The notes: generated by a model from the sequence alone, not told the origin. A stretch of DNA of 64,000 nucleotides from Azospirillaceae bacterium (GCA_035645145.1 DASQNC010000073.1:102955-166954); one strand, 5' to 3'; shown: positions 22,050-31,524, counted from the first letter of the stretch. A program made the numbers and translations.

Positions 22050-23378
22050 TCAGGACGGGACCAGCACCGCGACCCGGTGAAGGGCGTTCCCGCCATAGCC
22101 CTGCGGGTTCCAATTCGCGGCCACGTGGGGCTGCATCACCCCCTCGCTGTCGGTCGCCCTCACCCAAAGCTCGTAATAGCCACGGGTCGGCAGGTGCACG
22201 GAGCCGCGCCAGGACTGCCAGGCGTACTTGTTGGCGGGCTGGCCGACCTCCGCCGCCTGCCAGGTCTGGCCGTAGTCGGCGGAAACGTGGACGGCGCGCA
22301 CCGTCCGCTCCCCCGCCCAGGCATGGCCGCGCAACGGGATCTCGCGCGTTCCGGCCGGCAGTTCGGTGCCGTTCGGGACATTGGTGATGATCGCCCGGAC
22401 CGGCATGGATTCCAGGATGCGGAAGCCCTCGCCCTGGCTTTCGCTGCCGGGAATGATCGGGACCGTCGGCACCCGGTAGGCGGTCCCGGTCATGCCAGGG
22501 CCGTCGTGCTCGCGGTCGCGGATCCAGATCCGGCTCAGCCATTTGTGCGAGGCGGACCCCGCCCACCCCGGCACGACCAGACGCACCGGACCGCCGTGGA
22601 CATGGGGGATCGGCTCGCCGTTCATGGCGAACGCGACGAGGGTGTGCTCCTCCATCGCCTTTTCGATGCGCACGCCGCGTGACAGCGGCACGCGCCCGGC
22701 TTCGCCCGACAGGTGGGTGTCGGCCCCGTAGTGGGCCGTATAGACCGCGGATGGCCTCGGGCCCGCCGCCTGAAGCAGGTCCCGCAGCCGCACCCCGGTC
22801 CAGCGCGCACAGCCGGCGCCGCCGTTGGTCCACTGGTTGCCCCGCGCCTGGGGGACAAAGGCGCTGCGGCCGTTGCCGCCGCACTCCAGCATGAGCTGGT
22901 AGGTGACGCTGGGGAAGCGGCTCTTCAATTCGCCGACCGTGAGCCTGAGGGGCGAATTGACCTCACCGTCGACGACCAACTCCCACGCGTCGGGATTGGC
23001 GACCGGTTCGGGCGGATTGCCGTTGTTGCGGATGAAGAACCGGTCGTTGGACGTGACGTCCTCGTCCAGCAGATGTTCGGGCGTTTCCGCCACCAGTGGC
23101 CGGTCGCCGAGCATCACCAAGGCCGCCTTGCCGGGCATTTGCAGGAGCTTCGGGCCGCCACCCGCACCCTGGGCCAGTGCGGCGGGGATCAGGCCAGCCG
23201 GCATGTTGGCGGCAAAGGGAATGCCGATCCCGCCGAGCGCCGCGCCCATGGCCGCCAGGCCGGCGCCCTGCAGGAAACCGCGCCGGCCCGGACCGGTCCG
23301 GCGCCCGAACACGACGGCATCGGCGCGCTCAGGATCATCGACGTAAAGTTGCAACAGACTGGGGTCGAAACCGCGCAT
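22050..23378 (-). CDS. Periplasmic sulfite:cytochrome c oxidoreductase, molybdenum subunit (SorA-like)
   Basis: A 442-residue sulfite oxidase family enzyme that oxidises sulfite to sulfate. A Tat signal is visible at residues 30-70 (GRRGFLQGAGLAAMGA), which implies export of the folded, cofactor-loaded protein. The Mo-pterin domain contains the molybdenum-ligand cysteine C166 in QLMLECGGNGR and family blocks FFIRNNGNPP, HYGADTHLSG and VPGWAGSASHKWL. The C-terminal part is the Mo-co dimerisation domain. The ATG at 23378 has an AGGGGAGG ribosome site. The next gene encodes a monoheme cytochrome, the likely electron acceptor. Confidence 0.92.
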   Translation of the reverse strand: MRGFDPSLLQLYVDDPERADAVVFGRRTGPGRRGFLQGAGLAAMGAALGGIGIPFAANMPAGLIPAALAQGAGGGPKLLQMPGKAALVMLGDRPLVAETPEHLLDEDVTSNDRFFIRNNGNPPEPVANPDAWELVVDGEVNSPLRLTVGELKSRFPSVTYQLMLECGGNGRSAFVPQARGNQWTNGGAGCARWTGVRLRDLLQAAGPRPSAVYTAHYGADTHLSGEAGRVPLSRGVRIEKAMEEHTLVAFAMNGEPIPHVHGGPVRLVVPGWAGSASHKWLSRIWIRDREHDGPGMTGTAYRVPTVPIIPGSESQGEGFRILESMPVRAIITNVPNGTELPAGTREIPLRGHAWAGERTVRAVHVSADYGQTWQAAEVGQPANKYAWQSWRGSVHLPTRGYYELWVRATDSEGVMQPHVAANWNPQGYGGNALHRVAVLVPS

Positions 23379-23517
23379 GACGTTGACCTCCCCTTGCAAT
23401 CGGGCGGTTTGCCGCCCTTGCTCTTTGCCGAAGAGCCTACCCGCATTCGGCGGGGAAGTCCCAACCTCCATTTGCAGGTACCGTCAGGAAGGGCCTGGCC
23501 GCGCCGGGCGTCGGTGG

Positions 23518-24660
23518 TCACGCCGACGGCAGCCCTGCCCCGACCAGCGGCCCCTCGGTGCGGCCCGCGGCCCAGTCGGTGATCCGTCCGGCCGCAACCG
23601 AATCCGACAGGGCCGCGGCCATGGCCTCGCCCATGACGGCGCCGAACTTGAAGCCATGGCCGGAACACGGACTCATCACCCAGGCATTCGGGCCGATGGG
23701 CTCGACCACGAATTCCTCGTCGGGCTGGGCCGTATAGAAGCAGACCTTCCCCGCCGCCGGCCGGTAGCGCTCGAAATCCCGGATGCGGCGGCCGGCGAGG
23801 GCCGCGACGGCCGCGGTTTCGTCCGGCGCGGCTTCGCGCCCATGGTCGGGATCGCCGGCCAGCGAGAAGCGGTGGTCGCCGATCTTCAGGCCCGTGCCGC
23901 CGACCGGCGGCACCAGATAGAACCCCTCGGCCGGGTCGATCTCCATGATCGCCGGCATCCGGGCCCAGGCGTCGGCAAGTCCGGCCGGCGGATCGAGATA
24001 GGCCACCACCTGCCGCGACGGCTTGACCCTGGCCGCCATGGTGGGCAGCAACCGGTCCACCCACGCCCCGGCCGCCACCACCAGGGCGTCGGCATCCTCG
24101 ACCGTTCCATCGGCAAGCACCACGCGGGCCCGGTCCGGGTCCACCCCGGCCACCCGGGTCATGGCGCGAATCCGCACGCCACGGCCTTCCAGATGGCGGG
24201 CCAATGCCTCGACGATGCGTCCGGCGAACAGCACGCCACCGGCGGGCAAAAGGAAGGCGCTGCGGAGGCCATCGGTGTTCAACGGAGGGAAGCGCCGGCC
24301 GACCTCGTCGGCGGTCAACCACGGCACATCGCGGCCAAGGTCGCGCAGGGTGGCGGCCGTCCGCTCCACCCAATCGCCCTGGGCCTGGTTCGAGAGGACC
24401 AGGACGCCGGCTTCCGCATACAGCCGCTCCCCCAGATCCGCCCACATGCGGTCCCAGGCCCGGAACGCCTGGTCGACCATGAGGGTGTAGCCGCGACTGG
24501 TGCCGTAGGCATGGCGGATCAGCCGGTGCTGGTCCACCGAGGCGCCGAGCGGATTGGGAACCGGCCCCTGCTCGAAGACGCGCACATCATGCCCGGCCCG
24601 GACCAAAGCCCAGGCGGTGGACAGCCCCACGATCCCGGCGCCGACAACGATCACCCGCAT
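23518..24660 (-). CDS. FAD-dependent amine oxidase of the sarcosine / N-methyltryptophan oxidase type
   Basis: A 380-residue flavoprotein of the DAO family. The N-terminal dinucleotide fold VIVVGAGIVGLSTAWAL is clear, and a C-terminal PCSGHGFKFGAVMGE block matches the region that anchors FAD covalently by cysteine in monomeric sarcosine oxidases. Such enzymes oxidise secondary amines such as N-methyl amino acids and release hydrogen peroxide. It lies 23 nt downstream of an ornithine-cyclodeaminase homologue on the same strand, so the two may act in one amino acid or imine pathway. The substrate is not determinable here. Confidence 0.85.
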   Translation of the reverse strand: MRVIVVGAGIVGLSTAWALVRAGHDVRVFEQGPVPNPLGASVDQHRLIRHAYGTSRGYTLMVDQAFRAWDRMWADLGERLYAEAGVLVLSNQAQGDWVERTAATLRDLGRDVPWLTADEVGRRFPPLNTDGLRSAFLLPAGGVLFAGRIVEALARHLEGRGVRIRAMTRVAGVDPDRARVVLADGTVEDADALVVAAGAWVDRLLPTMAARVKPSRQVVAYLDPPAGLADAWARMPAIMEIDPAEGFYLVPPVGGTGLKIGDHRFSLAGDPDHGREAAPDETAAVAALAGRRIRDFERYRPAAGKVCFYTAQPDEEFVVEPIGPNAWVMSPCSGHGFKFGAVMGEAMAAALSDSVAAGRITDWAAGRTEGPLVGAGLPSA

Positions 24661-24683
24661 CGGCCGCCCCCTTCCCCCACCCG

Positions 24684-25628
24684 TCAGGCCCCGACCGCCA
24701 GTTGGGCTGCGGCCAGATCCTCCAGCGCGGTGCCCACGGACTTGAAGAACGTGATCTCGTCCGCACCGCGTCGGCCGGCGACCGTGCCGCGGGCAAGCTC
24801 GTACAGGTCGCCGCGCACGTCCGCTTCGGACAGGACGCCGGATCGGAGCGGCTGCACGATGTCCCCGGCCTCCTTGCAGGCCCCCTGGCGGGTATCGACG
24901 AAGACGGACGCCCGGCGCACGGCCTCGTCGTCGGCCTCGCGCATCTCGGGCGTGAAACCGCCCACCAGGTCCAGGTGCGCACCGGGCTTGAGCCACCCAC
25001 CCTGGACCAGCGGCGACCTGGACAGCGTGGCACAGGAAACCACGTCCGAACCACGCACCGCGGTGGCCAGATCCGCAACCGCCATGATGGCCGGCCCCTG
25101 CGCCGCCCGTTCGGCCGACAGGCGGGCGGCCAGCGCCTCGGCCTTGTCCGCCGAACGGCCCCAGATCCGCACCTCGCGGATCGGTCTCACGGCACGGTGC
25201 GCCCGGACCAGGTGCGGGGCCAGGGCGCCGGTCCCCACCATCGCCAGCACCGACGCGTCCGGCCGCGCCAGGAACCGGGCCGCGAGCGCGGAGGCGGCCG
25301 CCGTGCGCCGCAGGGTCAGCATGGTGCCGTCCAGCATCGCCAGGGTCTGCCCGGTGGTGCCGTCCAGCAGCAGGTAGGATCCCAGGACCGACGTCAGGCC
25401 CCGGTCGGCATTGCCGGGGAACACGGTCACGATCTTGATGCCCAGGTGGCGGCCCTGCTGCCACGCCGGCATCAGCAGCAACGTGCCATCGGGCCCGCCG
25501 GGAACGGGGACCGTGTGGTGGTGGCGCAGCGGAACGTCGCAGCCGTCCCGGAACATGGCCTGCAGCCGGTCGACCAGCCCCGGAATCGGCAGGGCCGCAT
25601 CCACCTCGGCGGCGGCCAGGATCCGCAT
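24684..25628 (-). CDS. Ornithine cyclodeaminase / mu-crystallin family protein
   Basis: A 314-residue NAD(P)-binding protein. The family blocks HLGIKIVTVFPGN near residue 62, LDGTMLTLRRTAAASALAARFLA near 100 and GTGALAPHLVRAH (the Rossmann turn) are visible. Members deaminate ornithine to proline, reduce cyclic imines such as pyrroline-2-carboxylate, or make alanine and opine-type products. Its neighbour downstream is an FAD amine oxidase, which would generate imines, so an imine-reducing role is plausible but inferred. The start is 3 nt after the lapA stop, which suggests co-transcription. Confidence 0.85.
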   Translation of the reverse strand: MRILAAAEVDAALPIPGLVDRLQAMFRDGCDVPLRHHHTVPVPGGPDGTLLLMPAWQQGRHLGIKIVTVFPGNADRGLTSVLGSYLLLDGTTGQTLAMLDGTMLTLRRTAAASALAARFLARPDASVLAMVGTGALAPHLVRAHRAVRPIREVRIWGRSADKAEALAARLSAERAAQGPAIMAVADLATAVRGSDVVSCATLSRSPLVQGGWLKPGAHLDLVGGFTPEMREADDEAVRRASVFVDTRQGACKEAGDIVQPLRSGVLSEADVRGDLYELARGTVAGRRGADEITFFKSVGTALEDLAAAQLAVGA

Positions 25629-25631
25629 GGG

Positions 25632-26042
25632 TCAGCGCACCGCGACGGCGGTCGAGCGGGACGAGCCGGTGTCCGCGGCGGCGGAGGGCGCAGCGGAGGG
25701 GACGGGCGCGTCCGCCGGCCGGTTGGCGGCGAGCCGCTTTTCCGCGGCGTCGGCACGGGCCTCGGTCTCCGCCAACGTGCGCTCCAGCTCCCGCACACGC
25801 CGCTCCAGGCGGTGGCCGCGCACCCGGCGGGCGTGTCCGCCCAGCCACGATACGAACCCGCCGGCGGCAAAGCCCACCACCAACGCCGAAAGCCCCAGGA
25901 ACCAGACCGGCATTTCGAGCGCGGACGGCAAGGGCCAGAGGCCCACCGCCGTCTCCTGCCGGTTGGACAGGGCGAACGAGATCACGGCCAGGGTGAGCGG
26001 GACGGTGACCAGAAGCGAGAGGAGGCGGAGCACGCTTGGCAT
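25632..26042 (-). CDS. lapA: LapA-domain (DUF1049) membrane protein
   Basis: A 136-residue inner-membrane protein with two hydrophobic segments (about 5-27 and 41-62), then a coiled-coil stretch (ERRVRELERTLAETEARADAAEKR) and an Ala/Pro/Ser-rich tail. The hairpin-plus-coiled-coil form and its position downstream of ihfB match LapA (formerly YciS), which in enterobacteria works with LapB in lipopolysaccharide assembly; no lapB is present here. The ATG at 26042 was chosen because it starts the first membrane helix cleanly. Confidence 0.82.
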   Translation of the reverse strand: MPSVLRLLSLLVTVPLTLAVISFALSNRQETAVGLWPLPSALEMPVWFLGLSALVVGFAAGGFVSWLGGHARRVRGHRLERRVRELERTLAETEARADAAEKRLAANRPADAPVPSAAPSAAADTGSSRSTAVAVR

Positions 26043-26104
26043 CCCCAAGGTTCGGATGTCGGCGGGCGGCATTCCTCCGCCCCGGTCCGGTTGCCTGTAT
26101 CTAG

Positions 26105-26126
26105 AGCAAATTCCGGTCCGGCGGAA
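26105..26126. repeat. Dispersed intergenic repeat, copy 2
   Basis: 22 nt, AGCAAATTCCGG-TCC-GGCGGAA, in the 201-nt gap between ihfB and lapA. It is 20/22 identical to 13511-13532 and shares the TTCCG-N6-CGGAA inverted repeat. Confidence 0.55.
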
Positions 26127-26243
26127 ACGCCCGACCGGCCAATGCACCCGACCAAACAGATGAAGGGAGCATAATCACCCGACCCGTGGACCGGATCACA
26201 CCCGAACGGGCATGCCCGCCCGCGTGCGCAAGCCTGTTGGTGG

Positions 26244-26543
26244 TCACTCGTCCGTGTTCAGGCGGTCGCGGAGCTGCTTGCCCGTCTTGAAGAACGGGAT
26301 GTGCTTGGCGCCGACCTGGACGGCATCGCCGGTGCGCGGGTTGCGGCCGACACGGGCATCGCGCCGCTTGACGGAAAAGGCGCCGAAGCCCCGCAATTCC
26401 ACACGGTCGCCGCGGGCCAGCGCCTCGGTGATCTCGTTGAAGATGGTGGCGACGATCCTCTCCACGTCGCGCTGGTAAAGGTGCGGGTTCTTTTCCGCCA
26501 GGCGTTGGATCAAATCGGACTTCGTCATCGCCACGCGGCTCAT
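26244..26543 (-). CDS. ihfB: Integration host factor beta subunit
   Basis: Nucleoid protein that bends DNA as a heterodimer with IhfA. The 99-residue product shows [29 protein letters not shown] and the arm [23 protein letters not shown], all standard for IHF-beta. The ATG at 26543 has AAAGGGGTG at good spacing; a second ATG at 26528 would give the common MTKSDL start (94 residues). It lies downstream of rpsA and upstream of lapA, the widespread order, but a strong terminator separates it from rpsA. Confidence 0.95.
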   Translation of the reverse strand: MSRVAMTKSDLIQRLAEKNPHLYQRDVERIVATIFNEITEALARGDRVELRGFGAFSVKRRDARVGRNPRTGDAVQVGAKHIPFFKTGKQLRDRLNTDE

Positions 26544-26718
26544 CACCCACCCCTTTGAAAGGCCGTGCGCGACGGGTGCTCCGCCGGCCCCCGGTACGCC
26601 CACGGCGATCCGGAGCGTGCCAAGACCGGCCTACAGCGTCAAGGGGCAGGCCAATGGTAAGTGCTTCAACTATCTTACGTTTTCCAGCACGGCCGCAGGC
26701 GCGGAGTGGCCGGTGCAC

Positions 26719-26758
26719 GGGAAAGGAAAAGGGCCGCCGCGGTGTCCCGCGGCGGCCC
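26719..26758 (-). terminator. Rho-independent terminator after rpsA
   Basis: Perfect 12-bp stem (26731-26742 with 26747-26758) around a 4-nt loop. Read on the minus strand it is followed by CTTTTCCTTTCC. It begins 28 nt after the rpsA stop and should separate rpsA from ihfB. Confidence 0.88.
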
Positions 26759-26786
26759 GATCCTTGGCCGGATGCGATCGCGCCGG

Positions 26787-28526
26787 TTACGACGCGCCGC
26801 CGTCCTTCTCGCGCTCGCGGGCGCGGCGGAGCGCCGCCCCCAGGATGTCGCCGAGCGACGCGCCGGAGTCCGACGAGCCGAAGTCCGCGATGGCCTGCTT
26901 GTCCTCGTCGAGCTCGCGGGCCTTGATGGACAGGCTGACCTTGCGGCTGCCGCGCTCGACCGAGACGACCTTGGCGTCAACCTTCTCGCCCACGGCGAAG
27001 CGGTCGGGGCGCTGCTCCGCCCGTTCGCGCGACAGGTCGTTCTTGCGGATGAAGCCCGTCAGGCCGTCGCCGACCGACACCTCGAGACCACCGTCGGTGA
27101 CGGCGGTGACGGTGCAGGTGACCACTTCGCCCTTCTTCAGGCCGGCCGACGCACCCTCGAACGGGTCGTTGGACAGCTGCTTGATGCCGAGCGAGATGCG
27201 CTCCTTCTCGACGTCCACGTCCAGGACCTTGACCTTGACGCGGTCGCCCTTCTTGTAGCTCTGGATCGCCTCTTCACCCGGCTTGTCCCAGGCGAGATCG
27301 GACATGTGGACCATGCCGTCGATTTCGCCGGGCAGGCCGACGAACAGGCCGAACTCGGTGATGTTCTTGACCTCGCCTTCCAGCTCGGTGTTCTGCGGGT
27401 GCTTCTCGAGGAAGCCTTCCCACGGGTTCTGCATGGTCTGCTTGAGGCCGAGCGAGATGCGGCGCTTCACCGGATCCACGTCGAGCACCATCACCTCGAC
27501 CTCCTGGGAGGTGGAGACGATCTTGCCCGGGTGGACGTTCTTCTTGGTCCAGCTCATCTCGGACACGTGCACCAGGCCTTCGATGCCCGGCTCCAGCTCC
27601 ACGAAGGCGCCGTAGTCCGTGATGTTGGTGACGCGACCCTTGAACTTGGCATTGGCCGGGTACTTGGCCTGGACGCCGTCCCACGGATCCGCCTCGAGCT
27701 GCTTCATGCCGAGGCTGATGCGCTGGGTCTCCGGGTTGAAGCGGATGACCTGCACCGTGACCGACTGGCCGATCTGCAGCGCTTCGGACGGGTGGTTGAT
27801 GCGGCGCCACGCGATGTCGGTGACGTGCAGCAGGCCGTCCACACCGCCCAGGTCCACGAAGGCGCCGTAGTCGGTGATGTTCTTCACCACGCCCTGCAGG
27901 ATCTGGCCTTCCTTCAGGTTGGCCACCAGCTCCGAGCGGGCCTCGGCGCGGCTCTCCTCGAGCACGGCGCGGCGCGACACCACGATGTTCCCGCGCGAGC
28001 GGTCCATCTTGAGGATCTGGAAGGGCTGCGGCGTGCCCATCAGCGGGCTGATGTCGCGCACCGGGCGGATGTCCACCTGGCTGCCCGGCAGGAACGCCAC
28101 GGCGCCGTTCAGGTCGACCGTGAAGCCACCCTTCACGCGGCCGAAGATCACGCCGGCGACACGCTGGTTGTCCTGGAACTGCTTTTCCAGCGCCGTCCAG
28201 GCCTCTTCGCGCTTCGCCTTCTCACGGGACAGGACGGCCTCGCCGTTCTTGTCCTCCATGCGGTCGAGATACACCTCGACCGTGTCGCCCACCTTCAGTT
28301 CGGCGGGCTGGCCGGGCTGCGCGAATTCCTTCAGCGCCACGCGGCCTTCGGACTTCAGGCCCACATCGACCAGGGCGTAGTCGTTCTCGATCGCGACCAC
28401 ACGGCCCTTGACGACGGTGCCTTCCAGGCCGTCGGACGCGCCAAGGCTCTCATCGAGGAGGGCCGCGAAGCTCTCGGCGGCGTTGCCGGACTTCTGGTCG
28501 TTGGCCCGGAGTGCTGCTGTTGCCAT
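26787..28526 (-). CDS. rpsA: 30S ribosomal protein S1
   Basis: RNA-binding ribosomal protein that helps load mRNA onto the 30S subunit. The 579 residues contain six S1 repeats, recognisable by recurring blocks such as VKNITDYGAFVDLGGVDGLLHVTDIAW, TNITDYGAFVELEPGIEGLVHVSEMSW and VKNITEFGLFVGLPGEIDGMVHMSDLAW. The ATG at 28526 begins MATAALRANDQKSG; an AGGAACC site sits about 9 nt upstream. It is flanked by cmk upstream and ihfB downstream, the conserved order. Confidence 0.97.
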   Translation of the reverse strand: MATAALRANDQKSGNAAESFAALLDESLGASDGLEGTVVKGRVVAIENDYALVDVGLKSEGRVALKEFAQPGQPAELKVGDTVEVYLDRMEDKNGEAVLSREKAKREEAWTALEKQFQDNQRVAGVIFGRVKGGFTVDLNGAVAFLPGSQVDIRPVRDISPLMGTPQPFQILKMDRSRGNIVVSRRAVLEESRAEARSELVANLKEGQILQGVVKNITDYGAFVDLGGVDGLLHVTDIAWRRINHPSEALQIGQSVTVQVIRFNPETQRISLGMKQLEADPWDGVQAKYPANAKFKGRVTNITDYGAFVELEPGIEGLVHVSEMSWTKKNVHPGKIVSTSQEVEVMVLDVDPVKRRISLGLKQTMQNPWEGFLEKHPQNTELEGEVKNITEFGLFVGLPGEIDGMVHMSDLAWDKPGEEAIQSYKKGDRVKVKVLDVDVEKERISLGIKQLSNDPFEGASAGLKKGEVVTCTVTAVTDGGLEVSVGDGLTGFIRKNDLSRERAEQRPDRFAVGEKVDAKVVSVERGSRKVSLSIKARELDEDKQAIADFGSSDSGASLGDILGAALRRAREREKDGGAS

Positions 28527-28725
28527 CAAAATGGTTCCTCGGATCCCCGCGGATGCGGTTGGGGTTGATGCGGCCGGCGCGCTGCCGGGATCCGGTACGC
28601 AGCGCCCGCGCCGCCGCGGCGGGCACCATGCCCGTCGGCTTTGCGCAACAGTCCTGCCCCTGGTGGACCCTGTTCGCCTTGGGCCGGACCTGTTGACCTG
28701 GGGTTTGAACCCGCGGACGCCCCGC

Positions 28726-29385
28726 CTAAAGGCCGGTTTCGCGCCGCACGATCGACAGGGCCGCCTCGAACGCCTGTTCGGCGTCAAGATCGGACGTGTC
28801 CAAAACGAATGCGCCCGCAGCAACCATGAGCGGTGCTACCGCCCGTTGGCTGTCGCGCGCGTCGCGTTCCTTCATGTCCGCCAGGACAGCCTCATAATTA
28901 GCGGGAATCCCGCGCCCCTGCAACTCCCGCAGCCGCCGGGTGGCCCGGACGCCGGTCTCGGCCGTCACGAACAGTTTCACATCGGCGTCCGGGCAGACCA
29001 CGGTGCCGATGTCGCGGCCGTCGATCACGGCCCCCCGCCCGCCCGGCGGGTTGACCGCGAACTGGCGCTGGAAGTCAAGCAGTGCCGCCCGGACCGCGGG
29101 CACGGCCGACACCTTGGAGGCCGCCGCCCCGGTCGCATCCGTGCGGATCTCCGGGTCGGTCAGCAGCGCCGTGTTCGCCGGATCGAGGGCCAACGCCGCG
29201 GACGTCGCGGCACCGGCGTCGGCGGGATCGTGCCCGGCCCGCACCACCGAAAGCGCCACCGCGCGATAGAGCGAGCCCGAGTCCAGGTGCGCGAACCCCA
29301 GGTGGGCGGCGATGCGGCGGGCCAGCGTGCCCTTGCCGCTGGCGGCCGGTCCGTCGATGGCGATCATGATCGGGCGGCTTTTCAC
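28726..29385 (-). CDS. cmk: Cytidylate kinase
   Basis: Phosphorylates CMP and dCMP. The 219-residue P-loop kinase contains IAIDGPAASGKGTLARRIA, AHLDSGSLYRAVAL and VIDGRDIGTVVCPDADVK. The start shown is a GTG at 29385; an ATG at 29367, directly before IAIDGP, is also possible. It sits between aroA (135 nt upstream) and rpsA (199 nt downstream), all on one strand. Confidence 0.96.
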   Translation of the reverse strand: MKSRPIMIAIDGPAASGKGTLARRIAAHLGFAHLDSGSLYRAVALSVVRAGHDPADAGAATSAALALDPANTALLTDPEIRTDATGAAASKVSAVPAVRAALLDFQRQFAVNPPGGRGAVIDGRDIGTVVCPDADVKLFVTAETGVRATRRLRELQGRGIPANYEAVLADMKERDARDSQRAVAPLMVAAGAFVLDTSDLDAEQAFEAALSIVRRETGL

Positions 29386-29520
29386 CAGTGGGCACCTTCA
29401 TCCTGCAGACGGGGGTTACTCCGGAAGACAGCGGAGCGCGCGGAAAGTGGCCATCCGCCCCCCCCCGGTCAAGTCCGGGAAGGGGGCGGCCCGCCGCAGC
29501 CCCCCCTTAGGCCGGTGTCG

Positions 29521-30852
29521 TCAGGCGGGGGCGCCGATCCGCGCCCCCAGGCCGTTCATCAGGCCCACGAAGCCGGGGAAGCTGGTGTCGATGAAGGTGC
29601 CGTCGTCCACCTGCACCGGCGCCTCCGCCGCGAGGCCCAGCACCAGGAAGCTCATGGCGATGCGGTGGTCCATGGAGGTGGCGACCGTCGCCCCGCCCGG
29701 AACCCGCCCGCCCCGCACCGTGAGCGTGTCGCCGTCCACCTCGGCCCGCACGCCGCAGGCCTGCAGCCCCCCGGCAACCATGGACAGCCGGTCGCTTTCC
29801 TTGACCCGCAGTTCGCCCAGCCCCTGCATCACCGTCGCGCCTTCGGCCACCGCCGCGGCCACGCCCAGGATCGGGTACTCGTCGATCATGGAGGGCGCAC
29901 GCCCGGCCGGGACCACCACACCCTTCAGCGGCCCGCCACCGCGCACCCGGAGGTCGCCCACGGGCTCGCCGGCCTCCTCGCGCCGGTCAAGCACCGCAAT
30001 GTCGGCGCCCATCTCGGCCAGGGTCTCGTACAAGCCGGTCCGGCGCGGGTTCAGCCCGACGCCGCGGATCGTCACATCCGACCCCGGCACCAACAGGGCC
30101 GCCACGACCAGGAACGCGGCGGAGCTGGGATCACCCGGCACCCGCACCTCGCGGCCGCGCAGGCGGGGCTCGCCCACCACGGACACGGCGAGGGCGCCGT
30201 CGGGCAGACGCTCGGTGCGGACCTCGGCCCCGAAGTGGCGCAGCATCAATTCGGAATGGTCGCGCGTCGGCTCGGACTCGACGACCGTGGTCGTGCCCGG
30301 CGCGTTCAGACCGGCCAGCAGCACCGCCGATTTCACCTGGGCGGACGCCACCGGCAGGCGGTATTCGATCGGCACCGGCCGGCCGGCGCCCAGCACCGCA
30401 AGCGGCAAACGCCCGCCCGAGCGTGCCGTGAAACCGGCCCCCATGCGCTCCAGCGGCGCGATGACACGCTGCATGGGCCTGCGCACCAGCGAGGCGTCAC
30501 CGGTGAAGAAGGTGGTGAACGGGTGGGTCGCCACCACGCCCATCAGAAGCCGCGCGGCGGTGCCGCTGTTGCCCATGTCCAGCACCTGGGCCGGTTCGGC
30601 GAGCGCCCCCACGCCCGGGCCGAGCACCCGCCAAGTGCCGTCCGCGCCCCGTTCGGCCTCCGCCCCCAAGGCGCGCACGGCTGCGGCGGTATGCAGCACG
30701 TCCTCACCCTCGAGCAGACCATGGATCACGGTCTCCCCCGACGCCAGGGCGCCAAACAGCAACGCCCGGTGGGAGATGGATTTGTCCCCCGGGACGCGGA
30801 CATCGCCCTTCAGTTGCGGGACCTTCGACGAGACGAGCGGCTTGGATGTCAT
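29521..30852 (-). CDS. aroA: 3-phosphoshikimate 1-carboxyvinyltransferase (EPSP synthase)
   Basis: Shikimate pathway enzyme joining phosphoenolpyruvate to shikimate-3-phosphate. The 443 residues include [18 protein letters not shown] at the N-terminus, [18 protein letters not shown] (the PEP site), and [13 protein letters not shown] and [15 protein letters not shown] near the C-terminus. The alanine in GNSGTAARL (rather than the GNAGTAMR form of class I) resembles class II, often glyphosate-tolerant, EPSP synthases; that is a family-level inference. It precedes cmk and rpsA. The TIGR02300 gene is divergent, with a 162-nt gap holding the promoters of both. Confidence 0.95.
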   Translation of the reverse strand: MTSKPLVSSKVPQLKGDVRVPGDKSISHRALLFGALASGETVIHGLLEGEDVLHTAAAVRALGAEAERGADGTWRVLGPGVGALAEPAQVLDMGNSGTAARLLMGVVATHPFTTFFTGDASLVRRPMQRVIAPLERMGAGFTARSGGRLPLAVLGAGRPVPIEYRLPVASAQVKSAVLLAGLNAPGTTTVVESEPTRDHSELMLRHFGAEVRTERLPDGALAVSVVGEPRLRGREVRVPGDPSSAAFLVVAALLVPGSDVTIRGVGLNPRRTGLYETLAEMGADIAVLDRREEAGEPVGDLRVRGGGPLKGVVVPAGRAPSMIDEYPILGVAAAVAEGATVMQGLGELRVKESDRLSMVAGGLQACGVRAEVDGDTLTVRGGRVPGGATVATSMDHRIAMSFLVLGLAAEAPVQVDDGTFIDTSFPGFVGLMNGLGARIGAPA

Positions 30853-31014
30853 GGGGCGATCGGGTGGCGTTGGTGGGGCGCCATCGTTACCACGCCAGCG
30901 CGCGCGCAAAGAAGCGGCCACTTTGCTTTTGACAAGGCGGCCCGCATCTGGCACACGGCGCGCCTTAATCAGCCAACCCACAACCGCGGCTCTTCTGCCG
31001 AATACGGAGGTCCC

Positions 31015-31422
31015 GTGGCGAAACCAGAATGGGGCATCAAGCGGATCTGCCCGAACTGCGGCACGCGCTATTACGATATGCGCAAGGACCCGCCCGTTTG
31101 CCCTTCCTGTGCAACGACGTTCGACCCCGAGGCCCTGCTGCGTTCGCGCCGCGCCCGCCCGGTCGTGGTGGACGAGCCGAAGCGGGCTCCCGCCGCGTCC
31201 GAGGAGGAACTTGAGGACGTCGAGGTCGAGGAGATCGGGGACGAGGAGGTCGAGGGCATCGAGCCCGGGGCCGACGACCTGGATACCGAGGACCTGGAAG
31301 AAGACGCCGATGTGGCCGAGGAGGACGAGGAAGACGTCCTCATCGAGGACACGTCCGAACTCGGCGACGAGGACGATGTGGGCGAGGTCGTGGACCTCGA
31401 GGAAGGCGACGAGGAGCGCTGA
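31015..31422 (+). CDS. TIGR02300 family zinc-ribbon/acidic protein
   Basis: A 135-residue alphaproteobacterial protein of unknown function. The N-terminus carries a zinc-ribbon pair, [11 protein letters not shown] and [12 protein letters not shown] (Cys12/15 and Cys29/32). From about residue 62 it is an extremely acidic tail of Asp/Glu runs. It starts at GTG 31015, preceded by ACGGAGG. The same gene sits next to aroA and an Ala tRNA in many alphaproteobacteria. Acidic tail and ribbon suggest a nucleic-acid- or protein-binding accessory factor, but no function is established that I know of. Confidence 0.88.
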   Translation: MAKPEWGIKRICPNCGTRYYDMRKDPPVCPSCATTFDPEALLRSRRARPVVVDEPKRAPAASEEELEDVEVEEIGDEEVEGIEPGADDLDTEDLEEDADVAEEDEEDVLIEDTSELGDEDDVGEVVDLEEGDEER

Positions 31423-31428
31423 TCCGAA

Positions 31429-31470
31429 GCCGGTCCGGAAAATGAAATTTTTCTCTTGATCCGGACCGGC
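31429..31470. repeat. 11-bp perfect inverted repeat over the tRNA-Ala promoter
   Basis: GCCGGTCCGGA (31429-31439) and TCCGGACCGGC (31460-31470) are exact reverse complements separated by 20 nt with a T-rich centre. The right arm covers the last bases of the predicted -35 box of tRNA-Ala. It begins 6 nt after the TIGR02300 stop codon, so it could also be part of that transcript's 3' end, but no T-tract follows the second arm. Confidence 0.6.
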
Positions 31471-31484
31471 GACCTAAGCATATT
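31456..31484 (+). promoter_or_regulatory. Probable sigma-70 promoter of tRNA-Ala
   Basis: TTGATC (31456-31461), a 17-nt spacer and CATATT (31479-31484). The expected start would be about 31491, 34 nt before the mature tRNA. Confidence 0.6.
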
Positions 31485-31524
31485 CCCGACCCGCCGGGCA
31501 CCCCAGACGCCCGGTGAACACTGT

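Noticed and set aside
29486..29512. G/C-run hairpin between cmk and aroA as a terminator
   Set aside because: Short six-pair core without a T-tract, and located inside a likely operon.
29312..31459. Long plus-strand frames opposite aroA and cmk, including one in frame with the TIGR02300 gene
   Set aside because: Only the last 135 codons (from GTG 31015) match a known family; the rest is antisense to aroA and cmk.
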